From positions 434,001-498,000 of the forward strand of contig NZ_JARXYP010000002.1 of NCBI RefSeq assembly GCF_029893805.1: a stretch of 64,000 nucleotides of DNA, given 5' to 3'. The notes under the pieces are model-generated. The model was not told the DNA's origin. It made no database searches and saw only the letters and a program-made list of their open reading frames with translations. Source of the stretch: Streptomyces sp. SAI-135 (GTDB taxonomy: Bacteria > Actinomycetota > Actinomycetes > Streptomycetales > Streptomycetaceae). Below, in pieces: positions 54,846 through 64,000 of the stretch. The position numbers and the translations under genes are program-made. How positions within the stretch are numbered: position 1 is the first letter of the stretch; each line of letters starts with the position of its first letter.

Positions 54846-56231
54846 ATGTTCTTCGCCCAGTACTACCTCGACTGCCTTTCCCAGGCGTCGTACATGATCG
54901 CCGACGAGACCACCGGCAAGGCCGTCGTCGTCGACCCGCGCCGCGACGTCTCCGAGTACCTCACCGACGCCGCCGCACACGGCTTCACCATCGAGGCCGT
55001 CATCAACACCCACTTCCACGCCGACTTCCTCGCCGGTCACCTTGAGCTGGCCGCCCGGACCGGCGCCTGGATCGGCTACGGACAGCGTGCCGAAGCCGAT
55101 TACCCCATCCGCAAACTGGCCGACGACGAGCGCATCAGCCTCGGCGACGTGCAGCTGCAGATCCTCGAAACCCCCGGGCACACACCGGAGTCCATCAGCG
55201 TCCTGGTCTACGAGCACACAGGCGACGCCGTCCCCTACGGCGTCCTCACCGGCGACGCACTGTTCATCGGCGACGTCGGCCGGCCCGACCTGCTCGCGTC
55301 GATCGGCGTCACCGCCGACGAACTCGGCCGCATGCTCTACGACACCGTCCAGCACAAGCTGATGGACCTCCCGGACGCGGTCCGGGTCTTCCCCGCCCAC
55401 GGTGCCGGCTCCGCCTGCGGCAAGAACCTCTCCACCCAGCGCCAGTCCACCATCGGCGAACAGCGCGCCACCAACTACGCATGCCGGCCCATGAGCGAGG
55501 AGAAGTTCGTCCAGCTGGTGACGGAGGGCCAGCCCTCCGCTCCCGCCTACTTCGTCTACGACGCCATCCTCAACCGCAAGGAACACGGCCTGTTCGACGT
55601 GGCCACCGCGCCCCGGCCCCTGTCGGTGGAGGAGTTCATGGAGCGGCGCGCGGCCGGAGCCGTCGTGGTCGACGCCCGCGCACCGCAGGACTTCGCGCCC
55701 GGGTACCTGCGCGGCTCGCTCAACGTGCCCGCGGACGGCCGCTTCGCCGAGCAGGCGGGCATGGTCGTCGACCCCGAACAGGAGGTCCTCGTCGTCGCAC
55801 CCCAGGACCGGGAGGAGGAGATCGTCACCCGGCTCGCCCGGATCGGCTTCGACAAGGTCGGCGGCTACCTGCGCGAATCCGAGGGCGCCTTCCCGGCCCT
55901 CGCCGACGAGATGGAGCAGGCCGGCCGGCTGACCGCCGACGAGCTGCACCGTCTGCTCGACGGCGACGAAGCTCCGCTGGTGCTCGACGTGCGCAACAGC
56001 GCCGAACGCGAAGAGGGCTTCATCGAGGGCTCCCTGCACATCCCGCTGGCCGAACTCGCCCGCCGCGCCGACGAGATCCCGGCCGACCGGCCCCTGGTCG
56101 TGCACTGCGCGGGCGGCCACCGCTCCTCCATCGCCGCCAGCCTGCTCCGTCACCAGGGCCGCACCGACGTCTCCGACCTGCTCGGCGGTTACGGCGCCTG
56201 GCTCAGCCTGTCCGCAGCCGCCGAAGTCTGA
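54846..56231 (+). CDS. Persulfide dioxygenase fused to two rhodanese domains
   Basis: A 461-residue protein. The metallo-beta-lactamase domain (1-250) has the ETHE1-type motif NTHFHADFLAGH (His56, His58, Asp60), TPGHTPES and TGDALFIGDVGRPDL. Rhodanese domain 1 (about 255-350) lacks the catalytic Cys (VVAPQDREEE). Domain 2 (about 365-458) is active-type with HCAGGHRSS. It oxidises persulfides to sulfite and may form thiosulfate. It lies 126 bp after the SQR gene, whose product it would consume. Confidence 0.92.
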   Translation: MFFAQYYLDCLSQASYMIADETTGKAVVVDPRRDVSEYLTDAAAHGFTIEAVINTHFHADFLAGHLELAARTGAWIGYGQRAEADYPIRKLADDERISLGDVQLQILETPGHTPESISVLVYEHTGDAVPYGVLTGDALFIGDVGRPDLLASIGVTADELGRMLYDTVQHKLMDLPDAVRVFPAHGAGSACGKNLSTQRQSTIGEQRATNYACRPMSEEKFVQLVTEGQPSAPAYFVYDAILNRKEHGLFDVATAPRPLSVEEFMERRAAGAVVVDARAPQDFAPGYLRGSLNVPADGRFAEQAGMVVDPEQEVLVVAPQDREEEIVTRLARIGFDKVGGYLRESEGAFPALADEMEQAGRLTADELHRLLDGDEAPLVLDVRNSAEREEGFIEGSLHIPLAELARRADEIPADRPLVVHCAGGHRSSIAASLLRHQGRTDVSDLLGGYGAWLSLSAAAEV

Positions 56232-56553
56232 TCTCTCACCGACCGGGTGGCGGTCACGGAAACCGACCGCCACCCCCGGCCGCTCGAAGGCGTCAGGGCG
56301 TGCGCACGTCCGCCCGGCGATCTCCCCCCGCGCCCCCTTCTCCTACGACGCCCCCGACGCACTGCGCGACACGTCCCGGTCGCCGTCGCCACCCTGGCCC
56401 ACCCGTGCCGAACGCGTCCACCCGCGGAAGGGAACAACGCGGGCTTGTCCAGCGCTGTCGTGTATACCCGAGCGGGTATTCGAGACGCGGACGGCACCAC
56501 TGCCCCGGACACCACCCGTCGGGCACCGCCACCCCCGAAGGAGCGTGAGGACG
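56232..56553. other. Gap with a CstR-type operator
   Basis: A 322-bp gap between the persulfide dioxygenase and the small protein gene. It contains the operator at 56464-56479; no other element was recognised. Confidence 0.5.
56464..56479. promoter_or_regulatory. CstR-type operator 3
   Basis: ATACCCGAGCGGGTAT, perfect 7-bp arms around AG, 75 bp before the small gene at 56554. Confidence 0.75.
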
Positions 56554-56844
56554 ATGACCACGGCAGGACCTGACCCCGGCCCGGCGAACGAGGGCCGTTG
56601 CGTCGTCACCGCCTGCGGGCGCAGGATCGCCGTGCGGCGCCTGGAGCTCGCGCCCGCGGAACACCCCATCAGCCGGGTCACCTTGGACGTGGGCCGCGAC
56701 CAGGGCGGCGAGCCGGGTGCGTGGGCGGCACTCACCGCCGACGAGGCACGTGATCTGGCACGCCTGCTCCTCCTGCAGGCCACCCTGGCCGAGCACGGCA
56801 CCGAGCCGGTGGGCCCGGCACCCGAAGGGGCCCCCTTCGCCTGA
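56554..56844 (+). CDS. Small protein of the sulfur regulon (96 aa)
   Basis: A 96-residue soluble protein starting MTTAGPDPGPANEGRC. The core (CVVTACGRRIAVRRLELAPA, then VTLDVGRD) looks like beta strands, followed by a helix DEARDLARLLLLQATLAEHG. Two Cys (about 16 and 21) could carry sulfur or bind metal, but I recognise no family. It has its own CstR-type operator and faces the DsrE gene convergently. GAGGA precedes the ATG. Function unknown; sulfur link is by operator only. Confidence 0.75.
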   Translation: MTTAGPDPGPANEGRCVVTACGRRIAVRRLELAPAEHPISRVTLDVGRDQGGEPGAWAALTADEARDLARLLLLQATLAEHGTEPVGPAPEGAPFA

Positions 56845-56918
56845 GTCACCTCCGAGTGCGCGACGCTCTGCACTCGCCCTGGGGTTCCGGACGACGGCAA
56901 GACAGCCCGTCGGCTGTC

Positions 56919-57392
56919 TCAGGTGTAGACGATCTGGCCGCCGGCCGCGTGTTCGTAGAACTCGCCGACCGTGATGATTCCCTGGACCTGGTCGACGAGG
57001 TCGTCCTTGTCGAGTTCGAAGAGGTCGACGGAGGCCTTGCAGGCGTAGATGCCCGCCCCGGTGTCGGCGATCATCTCGATGAACTCGGGGATCGGTGGGA
57101 TGTCGAGCTTGTCCATCTTGCGTTCCATGTAGCGGGTCACCAGGTCAGGGACGCCGGGCATGCCACCGAGCAGAGTCGGCAGGTGCAGTCCGGGGTTGCC
57201 GACGGTGGCCAGCTTGATGTGTTCCCAGCGCTTCTTCGTGATCGCGTCCAGGCCGAAGAAGGTGAAGAACAGGTCGGCCTCGATGCCCTCGGCGCGAGCG
57301 CCGTTGGCCATGATCAGGGCCGGGTAGATGCCCTCCAGTGAGCCCTTGGAGACGATGATCGAGACCTTCTCGATCGTGGCGGTACCGGTCAT
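56919..57392 (-). CDS. DsrE/DsrF-like sulfur carrier (DsrE2 type)
   Basis: A 157-residue protein of the DsrE family. KVSIIVSKGSLEGIYPALIM, the FFTFFGLDA block and the conserved Cys118 (IYACKAS) are typical of the DsrE2/peroxiredoxin-like subgroup. Such proteins bind sulfane sulfur on the Cys and relay it. It is encoded 16 bp after a TusE/DsrC-like protein and a flavoprotein, forming a three-gene unit reading leftward from operators at 59042-59133. Confidence 0.88.
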   Translation of the reverse strand: MTGTATIEKVSIIVSKGSLEGIYPALIMANGARAEGIEADLFFTFFGLDAITKKRWEHIKLATVGNPGLHLPTLLGGMPGVPDLVTRYMERKMDKLDIPPIPEFIEMIADTGAGIYACKASVDLFELDKDDLVDQVQGIITVGEFYEHAAGGQIVYT

Positions 57393-57408
57393 GAGCGTGC
57401 GCTCCCTC

Positions 57409-57726
57409 TCAGATGCAGCCGCGGGGCTTGGGGATACCGGCGATCTTGGCGGCGGTCTTCGCCGGTCCTTTGGGGAAGAGCTGGTAGAGCTCCTTGACGC
57501 TCACTCCGGAGGTCTTGCCGAGCACACGCACGGTCGGACCGGTGCCCTTGGCCGCATACTGAGCACGCATGAAGCGGATGACGATCCAGTGCCGCTCGGT
57601 CAGCGTGTCGATGCCGGCCTCCTTCGCGACCTGCTCGGCCATCGGCTCGGTCCAGCGGGCCGGCTCGGTGAAGAAGCCCTCGTCGTCGACCGGGATGTCG
57701 GTGTTGTCGTAAGTGACGACAGGCAT
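57409..57726 (-). CDS. TusE/DsrC-family sulfur carrier
   Basis: A 105-residue protein. It starts MPVVTYDNTDIPVDDEGFF; WTEPMAEQVAKEAGIDTLTE, HWIVIRFMR and the C-terminal arm ending PRGCI match TusE/DsrC. The penultimate Cys104 is the persulfide-carrying residue; the second DsrC Cys ten residues earlier is absent, as in TusE-like proteins. It probably receives sulfur from the DsrE-like protein. No dissimilatory sulfite reductase genes are present, so it acts in transfer or sensing. Confidence 0.92.
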   Translation of the reverse strand: MPVVTYDNTDIPVDDEGFFTEPARWTEPMAEQVAKEAGIDTLTERHWIVIRFMRAQYAAKGTGPTVRVLGKTSGVSVKELYQLFPKGPAKTAAKIAGIPKPRGCI

Positions 57727-57741
57727 GACGGAGTCCTCCGC

Positions 57742-58983
57742 TCAGTGAAAGATGCGGCGCTTGCCGTGCTCGGGCATCGCCGAGCCGATGCCGGGCAGCT
57801 CCCGGCCGGGCAGCAGGCTGTGCCAGTACAGCCATTCGAATGCGAGCTTGCCGAGATGGGCCGCGCGCGACTCCTTCAGCAGCGGCAGCCCGACCGGACC
57901 CGGGAAGTGGCCGGACAACGGTTCGGTGTCGTAGTTGAAGTCGATCAGCAGGGCCTTGTGGAAGCCCGTCTCCACGAAGCAGTTCGCGTGCCCGTCGAAG
58001 GAGGCGTCCAGCGGCTGCCCGGCAAGGTGACGGCCGATGTTGTGCACCAGTACCTCGCCCTCGAAGTGGGCAACCGAACCGGCCTTGGACGCCGGCAGGC
58101 CGGCAGCGTCACCGATCGCGAACACCTCGGGACGGCCCGGGAGTTGCAGGGTGTGCGGGTCCACGGGCACGAAGCCGAGTTCGTCACCCAGCCCCTCGGA
58201 GCGCTCCACGTACGCGGCACCACCGTGCAGGGGCACCACGACCGCCAGGTCGAAGGGCACCTCCCGTTCGTCGTACGACACCAGCCGCCCGCCCTCGCCG
58301 TCGACCTCACCGAGCGCGAACTCCGTGACCAGCTCGATGCCCTTGTCCTTGAGCAGACCGCCCAGCGCCCCGGCCGCGACCGGCTGGGTGAACGCGCCGT
58401 CGAGCGGGGTGACGTACGTCAGCTCGACCCGGTCTCGGATGCCTCGCTGCTGGAAGTACCAGTCGGCGAGGAAGGCGAACTCCAAAGGCGCCACCGGGCA
58501 CTTGAGGGGCAGGTCGGCGACGTCGATCACCAGGCGGCCGCCCTCGAACACTTCCAGCGCCCGGCGCAGACCGGCTGCGCCGGGCAGGTCGTAGAAGGTG
58601 AAGACCTTCTCACGCCATCCGGGACCGGTGAGCCCGTCGGTCTCCTCCGGCAGGAGGGTGGCCCCGGTGGCGACCACCAGGACGTCGTACGACAGCCGTA
58701 CGCCTCCGGCAAGACGGACGGTTCGTGCGTCCAGGTCGACCCGGTCGATCCGCGCCATCTTGTAGTCGACCGCGGGGGCGAGCTGTCGCGGACGGGAGCG
58801 GACGAGGTGGCGCGGCTGGGCCAGCCCGAAGGGCACGAACAGCAGGCCGGGCTGGTAGAGGTGGTCGTCGTTCTGGTCGACGACCGTGATCCGGCACTCG
58901 CTTCTGTCGTAGGTGCGACACAGACGGTTGGCCGCCATGGTGCCGGCGGTTCCACCACCGAGAATCACGATGTGTTTGCCCAT
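57742..58983 (-). CDS. SQR-like FAD-dependent oxidoreductase
   Basis: A 413-residue flavoprotein. KHIVILGGGTAGTMAANRL binds FAD. ADLPLKCPVAPLEFAFLADW carries a candidate redox Cys like the KCxxAP of SQRs, FAIGDAAGLPASKAG is the second FAD block, and ANCFVETGFHKALLIDFNYD resembles the SQR C-terminal region. It differs clearly from the SQR at 53490 and belongs to another type. It is first in the unit with TusE and DsrE carriers, and may hand sulfide-derived sulfur to them. GGGGA precedes the ATG. Confidence 0.87.
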   Translation of the reverse strand: MGKHIVILGGGTAGTMAANRLCRTYDRSECRITVVDQNDDHLYQPGLLFVPFGLAQPRHLVRSRPRQLAPAVDYKMARIDRVDLDARTVRLAGGVRLSYDVLVVATGATLLPEETDGLTGPGWREKVFTFYDLPGAAGLRRALEVFEGGRLVIDVADLPLKCPVAPLEFAFLADWYFQQRGIRDRVELTYVTPLDGAFTQPVAAGALGGLLKDKGIELVTEFALGEVDGEGGRLVSYDEREVPFDLAVVVPLHGGAAYVERSEGLGDELGFVPVDPHTLQLPGRPEVFAIGDAAGLPASKAGSVAHFEGEVLVHNIGRHLAGQPLDASFDGHANCFVETGFHKALLIDFNYDTEPLSGHFPGPVGLPLLKESRAAHLGKLAFEWLYWHSLLPGRELPGIGSAMPEHGKRRIFH

Positions 58984-59041
58984 GTCCCCACTGTCGTGCG
59001 GAAGATGGAAGCCTGGCATGGGCCGCTGGTCCCCATCCCGG

Positions 59042-59055
59042 TACCCGCCCGGGTA
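59042..59055. promoter_or_regulatory. CstR-type operator 4
   Basis: TACCCGCCCGGGTA, 59 bp upstream of the leftward flavoprotein start. Confidence 0.65.
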
Positions 59056-59117
59056 TGTGTTCGGCCGGGTCCATTGGGCCCCATGTCCCATGCGACGCGC
59101 ACGAAAACCCTGCTAAA

Positions 59118-59133
59118 ATACCCGCCAGGGTAT
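59118..59133. promoter_or_regulatory. CstR-type operator 5
   Basis: ATACCCGCCAGGGTAT lies in the same divergent gap, nearer the rightward genes starting at 59248. Confidence 0.7.
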
Positions 59134-59247
59134 ATCTCGGCGTCATCAGGCACGAGGGCCGGACGGTCCCCGTCGGTCCCCCGCTCCGCCTGGCGCCCCG
59201 CGGTCGACTGGAGTACGGAAGAACCGACACCGGAGAGGGACCCGGCC

Positions 59248-59373
59248 ATGACCCGCACCACATCAGGGACCCCCGCTACGAGCCACCGGCCGCCTCGTGC
59301 GGCCGCGCTGCGGCTCGCGACCCACGACACGCTGCCTCAGCGGCCCGAGACCGACGTCGAGCTGGAGCCATGA
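59248..59373 (+). CDS. Small upstream ORF coupled to the SufS-like gene (41 aa)
   Basis: A 41-codon frame starting MTRTTSGTPATSHRPPRAAA, with GGAGAGGGA before its ATG. Its stop overlaps the next ATG (ATGA at 59370-59373). It has no Cys, signal or membrane segment. The good ribosome site and overlap suggest that it is translated, perhaps mainly to couple or regulate translation of the downstream enzyme. Confidence 0.5.
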   Translation: MTRTTSGTPATSHRPPRAAALRLATHDTLPQRPETDVELEP

Positions 59374-61133
59374 GCACGACCTCGGCGCCGACCATGTCGC
59401 CGCTGCTGGACCGCATTCGCGGCGGACTGATCGGCGACGACGAGGTACTGGACGGGCCGTACGGCCCCAAGCGCATCGTCTACGCCGACTACACCGCCTC
59501 CGGCCGCTCGCTCGACTTCATCGAGGACTTCGTCCGCGAGCAGGTGCTGCCGCGCTACGGCAACACCCACACCGAGAGCTCCAGCACCGGCTTGCAGACG
59601 ACCCGGCTGCGCGAGGACGCCCGGCGGATCATTCACGACGCGGTCGGCGGCACGGCGGACGACCTGGTGATCTTCTGCGGTTCCGGCTCGACCGCCGCGG
59701 TCAACAAGCTGGTCGGCATCCTTCAGCTGCGCCGCCCGGACCCACCACCGCCGGACGAACGGCCGGTGGTGTTCGTGGGCCCCTACGAGCACCACTCCAA
59801 CGAACTGCCCTGGCGCGAGTCCGTCGCCGACGTCGTGGTGATCGACGAGGACACCGACGGCCACGTCGACCTTGCCCAGCTAGAGGCCGGTCTACGGCGG
59901 TACGCGGCACGCCCGCTGCGCATCGGCAGCTTCTCCGCCGCCTCCAACGTCACCGGCATCCTCACCGACACCGACCGCATCGCACGCCTGCTGCACGCGC
60001 ACGGCGCCCTGTCCTTCTGGGACTACGCGGCGGCGGCACCGTACATCCCCCTGCGCATGCGGGAGAGCGCACCGGGCGCCGGAGACCACAAGGACGCGCT
60101 GTTCCTGTCTCCGCACAAGTTCGTCGGGGGCCCGCAGACGCCCGGCGTTCTGGTCGTGCGGCGCGAGCTGGTGCGCAACCCGGTGCCGACCGTGCCCGGC
60201 GGCGGGACCGTCGCCTTCGTGGGCCCGCTCGGTCACCGCTACCTCGACGACCCGGTGGCCCGCGAGGAGGGCGGCACGCCCGCGATCGTCGAGTCCGTCC
60301 GGGCCGGACTGGTCTTCGCTCTCAAGCAGGCCGTCGGCACCGACACCATCCAGGCCGCCGAGGAGCGCCATTGGCGCCACGCGCTCGCCCGCTGGGACCG
60401 CCTTCCCGGCATCGAGATCCTCGGCAACCACCACGCCCGCCGGTTGTCCATCGTCTCCTTCCGCATCCGCCACGGCGAGCACGCCTACCTGCACCACAAC
60501 TACGTCGTCGCCCTGCTCAACGACCTCTTCGGCATCCAGGCCCGCGGCGGCTGCTCCTGCGCGGGCCCCTACGGCCACCGCCTGCTCGCCATCGACACCG
60601 CCACCTCGCACGCCCTGCGGGACGAGGTCGCCCGCGGCTGCGACGGCATCAAGCCCGGGTGGATCCGCGTCAACTTCAACTACTTCATCAGCGACACCGT
60701 CCGCGACTACCTCATCGACGCCGTCGAGCTGATCGCCCTGCACGGACATCAGCTCCTGCCCGACTACCGTTTCGATCCGCATACCGGGCAGTGGCGCCAC
60801 CACGGCGGCCCCGCCGCACCTCCGCTGCGGCTGACCGACGTGCGTTTCGGCGCGGACGGCCGGATCACCGCCCCGGCGCCCGGCCACCGCCGGCTGGGCG
60901 AGGAGGCACTGTCCGGCCAGCTCGACCGTGCCCGCGGGGTACTGACGGCCGGGCCCGACGAGGTCGGTGACGGGCCCTCCGGGCTGCCGGCCGGCTTCGA
61001 GCGCATGCGCTGGTTCCCGCTGCCGCCCGCCTGCGTGGAACAAACCCACACCGGCTCCGGTTGGACCGAGCAGGACGAAAATACCCCCATGGGTATAGAG
61101 AGCGGAGGAACCTCGTGCCGACCGTCGACCTGA
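59370..61133 (+). CDS. SufS-like class V aminotransferase (putative cysteine desulfurase)
   Basis: A 587-residue PLP enzyme, much longer than SufS (about 400). PLP ligands visible are Asp218 (SFWDYAAAAP) and the Schiff-base Lys250 (LSPHKFVGG). The mobile active-site loop ARGGCSCAGPYGH has Cys395 and Cys397, as in SufS-type desulfurases, so persulfide formation is plausible. About 130 extra C-terminal residues include GFERMRWFPLPPACVEQ. It lies within the CstR-type regulon beside thioredoxin. Its C-terminal codons contain operator 6, and its end overlaps the thioredoxin gene by 19 bp. Confidence 0.82.
   Translation: MSTTSAPTMSPLLDRIRGGLIGDDEVLDGPYGPKRIVYADYTASGRSLDFIEDFVREQVLPRYGNTHTESSSTGLQTTRLREDARRIIHDAVGGTADDLVIFCGSGSTAAVNKLVGILQLRRPDPPPPDERPVVFVGPYEHHSNELPWRESVADVVVIDEDTDGHVDLAQLEAGLRRYAARPLRIGSFSAASNVTGILTDTDRIARLLHAHGALSFWDYAAAAPYIPLRMRESAPGAGDHKDALFLSPHKFVGGPQTPGVLVVRRELVRNPVPTVPGGGTVAFVGPLGHRYLDDPVAREEGGTPAIVESVRAGLVFALKQAVGTDTIQAAEERHWRHALARWDRLPGIEILGNHHARRLSIVSFRIRHGEHAYLHHNYVVALLNDLFGIQARGGCSCAGPYGHRLLAIDTATSHALRDEVARGCDGIKPGWIRVNFNYFISDTVRDYLIDAVELIALHGHQLLPDYRFDPHTGQWRHHGGPAAPPLRLTDVRFGADGRITAPAPGHRRLGEEALSGQLDRARGVLTAGPDEVGDGPSGLPAGFERMRWFPLPPACVEQTHTGSGWTEQDENTPMGIESGGTSCRPST
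61081..61096. promoter_or_regulatory. CstR-type operator 6
   Basis: ATACCCCCATGGGTAT sits inside the last codons of the SufS-like gene, 19 bp before the thioredoxin start, implying an internal promoter. Confidence 0.7.
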
Positions 61134-61486
61134 CCAAGGACAACTTCGAGGAGACCGTCACGGGCTCCGACATCCTGCTGATCGACTTCTGGGCCGCCTG
61201 GTGCGGACCGTGCCGCATGTTCGGCCCCGTCTACGACAAGGCGTCCGAGCGTCACCCGGACATCGTCTTCGGCAAGGTCGACACCGAGGCACAGCCCGAA
61301 CTCGCCGGCGCCTTCCAGATCTCCTCCATCCCCACCCTGATGGCCGTCCGCGACCGGACCGTGCTGTACTCACAGCCCGGCGCACTGCCACCGCAGGCGC
61401 TGGAGGAACTCATCGGGAAGATCCGCGCCGTCGACATGGACGACGTGCGCCGCGAGGCCGCCGCGGGCTCGGCACAGGCGAGCTGA
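61115..61486 (+). CDS. Thioredoxin
   Basis: A 123-residue thioredoxin. The active site WCGPC lies in IDFWAAWCGPCRMFGP (about 31-35), and the cis-Pro is in ISSIPTLMAV. It reduces disulfides and persulfides, releasing sulfide from persulfidated proteins. The GTG start follows CGGAGGAA. Its own operator 6 just upstream places it directly under the sulfur regulator. Confidence 0.92.
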   Translation: MPTVDLTKDNFEETVTGSDILLIDFWAAWCGPCRMFGPVYDKASERHPDIVFGKVDTEAQPELAGAFQISSIPTLMAVRDRTVLYSQPGALPPQALEELIGKIRAVDMDDVRREAAAGSAQAS

Positions 61487-61535
61487 CGCCCGAGGCGCCC
61501 GTCACGCGGACGAGGGACGCCCCGGGACATCGGGG

Positions 61536-62493
<958 letters not shown>

Positions 62494-62514
62494 GGACGGT
62501 CGCCGCGTCGGCCT

Positions 62515-63261
62515 TCACAGCAGCGCGTCCATGAACATGAAGGCCGCCACGGCCAGCAGCACCATCGCGAAGAGCCGCTGGAGCGTGTGCCCGGAGACCT
62601 TCGTGGCCAGCCGCTTGCCGTCCCACGCGCCGAGGACCGCGGCCCCGACGAACGGTCCGACGACCGCCCAGTCCAGCCCCTCGAGCGTGCCGGCGCGCAT
62701 CGACAGTGCGGCCAGTGAGTTGACGGTGATGACCAGCAGGCTGGTCCCCACGGCGTTGCGCATCCGCATGCCCAGCACTCCCACCAGCGCCGGGACGGCG
62801 AGAAAGCCGCCGCCGACACCGAGGACACCGGTGACCGCTCCAAGGCCGGCGCCGGTCGCCGCCGCCCGCCCCGGCCGTACCGTCACAGCGCCGTTCGCGG
62901 CGGGCCGGGAGCGCAGCATGCGCACGGCCGCCACCCCCGCGACCACACCGAAGGCCGCCGTGAGCACGGCCCCGGGGATTCGGTCGGCGAGCGCGCCGCC
63001 CACCATCGCCGGGCCGATTCCGGCCGCAGCGAACAACAGCCCCGTGCGCCAGCGCACGTTGCCGTCGCGGGCATGCGCGACCATGGCGGTCACCGAGGTG
63101 AGCGTGACGATGACCAGGCTCGCGGTGGTCGCGCCGACCGGCCTGAAACCGAGCAGGTAGATCAGCGCCGGAACGGCCAGGACGCTGCCGCCGCCCCCGA
63201 GCGCGCCCAGCGCCAGGCCTATGACCGCTCCGGCGGCCAGGGCGAACAGGAGTGCGCTCAC
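62515..63261 (-). CDS. TauE/SafE-family sulfite/organosulfonate exporter
   Basis: A 248-residue permease with about eight helices and the two Gly-rich repeats of the family ([19 protein letters not shown] near the start, [20 protein letters not shown] in the middle). It probably exports sulfite made by the persulfide dioxygenase. The GTG start overlaps the upstream rhodanese stop (GTGA). It is convergent with the cstR-like gene. Confidence 0.92.
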   Translation of the reverse strand: MSALLFALAAGAVIGLALGALGGGGSVLAVPALIYLLGFRPVGATTASLVIVTLTSVTAMVAHARDGNVRWRTGLLFAAAGIGPAMVGGALADRIPGAVLTAAFGVVAGVAAVRMLRSRPAANGAVTVRPGRAAATGAGLGAVTGVLGVGGGFLAVPALVGVLGMRMRNAVGTSLLVITVNSLAALSMRAGTLEGLDWAVVGPFVGAAVLGAWDGKRLATKVSGHTLQRLFAMVLLAVAAFMFMDALL

Positions 63262-63644
63262 GCGATGGTGCCGTCCTGTCCCCGCGCGTCGACCACCGGC
63301 AGTCCCGCCCTGGCCCAGTCCCGCATCCCGCCGACCACGTCGACGGCCTGCGCGCCGCGCGCGACGAGCAGTTCGGCGGCCTGCCGGGAACGGTTGCCGG
63401 AACGGCAGATCACCAACAGGGGTCGCGCCTGCGCGTGCGCGGGCAGCCCGGCCCCGGCGGCCAACGCCGACAGGGGCAGATGGACGGCGCCCGGCGCATG
63501 GCCCGCCTGCCACTCGTAGGGCTCGCGCACGTCCAGCAGAACGGCGTCCCCGCCGCCCTCGCCGCGGTCGTGCCCCGTGCGCAGGGCCGCCTCCTGCACA
63601 CTCACGCGGCCGGGGCCACCCCGGGCCCGTCGGAAGATGCTCAT
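63258..63644 (-). CDS. Single-domain rhodanese
   Basis: A 128-residue sulfurtransferase. VLLDVREPYEWQAGHAPGAV and active loop CRSGNRSRQ are visible, after an N-terminal extension of about 35 residues (MSIFRRARGGPGRVS). It is coupled to the TauE gene by a GTGA overlap and follows another rhodanese-containing gene 60 bp upstream, so sulfur transfer and sulfite export are co-expressed. Confidence 0.92.
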   Translation of the reverse strand: MSIFRRARGGPGRVSVQEAALRTGHDRGEGGGDAVLLDVREPYEWQAGHAPGAVHLPLSALAAGAGLPAHAQARPLLVICRSGNRSRQAAELLVARGAQAVDVVGGMRDWARAGLPVVDARGQDGTIA

Positions 63645-63704
63645 CTCGGATTCTGGCTCCAGTTCGTCACGGAAGTTCGGTATGCGTCGCCGGCGTCGGC
63701 ACCG

Positions 63705-64000
63705 TCAGGGGACCCGCAGGACCAGTCCCGCCTTCTCGGCGCCCTCGAAGGAGTCGTCCACGGCGACGACGTCCCGGCCGGCGGCGTCCAGCAGTGAGGC
63801 GGCGATCGCGGCGCGCATGCCGCCGGCGCAGTGCACCCAGACCTCGCCCTCGGGAACCTCGTGGATGCGGCGGGGCAGGGTGTGGATCGGGATGTGCACG
63901 GAGCCCTCGACATGTCCGGCGGAGCGTTCCGAGGCGCGGCGCACGTCCAGCACGACGACGTCCGCGGCCCGTCCCGCCAGGTCGGCGAAGGTCCTCCGCG
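63705..64000 (-). CDS. C-terminal rhodanese domain of a truncated-by-window protein
   Basis: The last 97 codons of a gene entering from the right edge. They read RTFADLAGRAADVVVLDVRR, then HCAGGMRAAIAA and DDSFEGAEKAGLVLRVP. HCAGGMRA is the active loop of rhodanese domains found at the end of metallo-beta-lactamase-rhodanese proteins, so this may be a second persulfide dioxygenase fusion (inference). Confidence 0.8.
   Translation of the reverse strand, partial: RRTFADLAGRAADVVVLDVRRASERSAGHVEGSVHIPIHTLPRRIHEVPEGEVWVHCAGGMRAAIAASLLDAAGRDVVAVDDSFEGAEKAGLVLRVP

Overview
The window reads as a Streptomyces (or very close actinomycete) chromosome. It has very high GC with GC-rich third codon positions, GTG and TTG starts, and operons with 4-bp ATGA overlaps. 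Typical Streptomyces features are present: a sugar ABC importer without its own ATPase, a CebR-type operator, secreted polysaccharide-degrading enzymes, ECF sigma / zinc-finger pairs and a DUF4232 lipoprotein. No rRNA, tRNA, CRISPR array or intact insertion sequence was seen.

Layout. (1) 1-5116: a divergent transporter / TetR pair with an array of four regularly spaced operators, a secreted alpha/beta hydrolase, an IS5 scrap, a LuxR regulator and a two-gene unit with a PLAT-domain protein. (2) 5336-19425: an 11-gene leftward operon plus a divergent secreted GH27 alpha-galactosidase. Together they make a complete route from alpha-galactosides to pyruvate and glyceraldehyde-3-phosphate: binding protein and two permeases, GH36 alpha-galactosidase, mutarotase-like protein, SDR dehydrogenase, SMP-30 lactonase, galactonate dehydratase DgoD, PfkB kinase and KDPG-type aldolase. 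A GntR/FadR regulator sits inside the operon. This is a De Ley-Doudoroff pathway. The divergent promoters carry three copies of an AT-rich operator, each directly abutting a TTGAC box. (3) 19934-27222: a candidate undescribed signalling or conflict system. It comprises a 1598-residue protein (STAS-like, GHKL ATPase, two phosphoribosyltransferase-like domains, helical region, second GHKL-like domain), a receiver / phosphotransferase-kinase fusion encoded 2 bp downstream, and a divergent three-helix membrane protein resembling Pycsar/SLATT-type effectors. (4) 27356-35295: a frameshifted HAF-repeat protein, peptidase S51, a DUF1963 protein, and an ECF sigma / zinc-finger membrane protein / ABC exporter operon with its own ECF-type promoter. 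(5) 35602-49705: CebR-controlled AA10 LPMO, subtilase preceded by a structured leader, a metallo-beta-lactamase-fold hydrolase, three alpha/beta hydrolases beside an AraC regulator, a DUF4232 lipoprotein, a TAP-type peptidase, a GH62 arabinofuranosidase and a double GNAT protein. (6) 49964-64000: a two-component system beside a DUF2202 protein, then a sulfide/persulfide cluster: two SQR-like flavoproteins, a persulfide dioxygenase-rhodanese, several more rhodaneses, DsrE- and TusE/DsrC-like carriers, a SufS-like enzyme, thioredoxin, a TauE exporter and a CsoR-family regulator lacking the copper histidine (CstR-like).

Seven ATACCC/GGGTAT palindromes lie at the promoters of region 6 and most likely define one CstR regulon. 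Sulfide would be oxidised by SQR to persulfide, persulfide dioxygenase would make sulfite, rhodaneses and carriers would move sulfane sulfur, and TauE would export sulfite.
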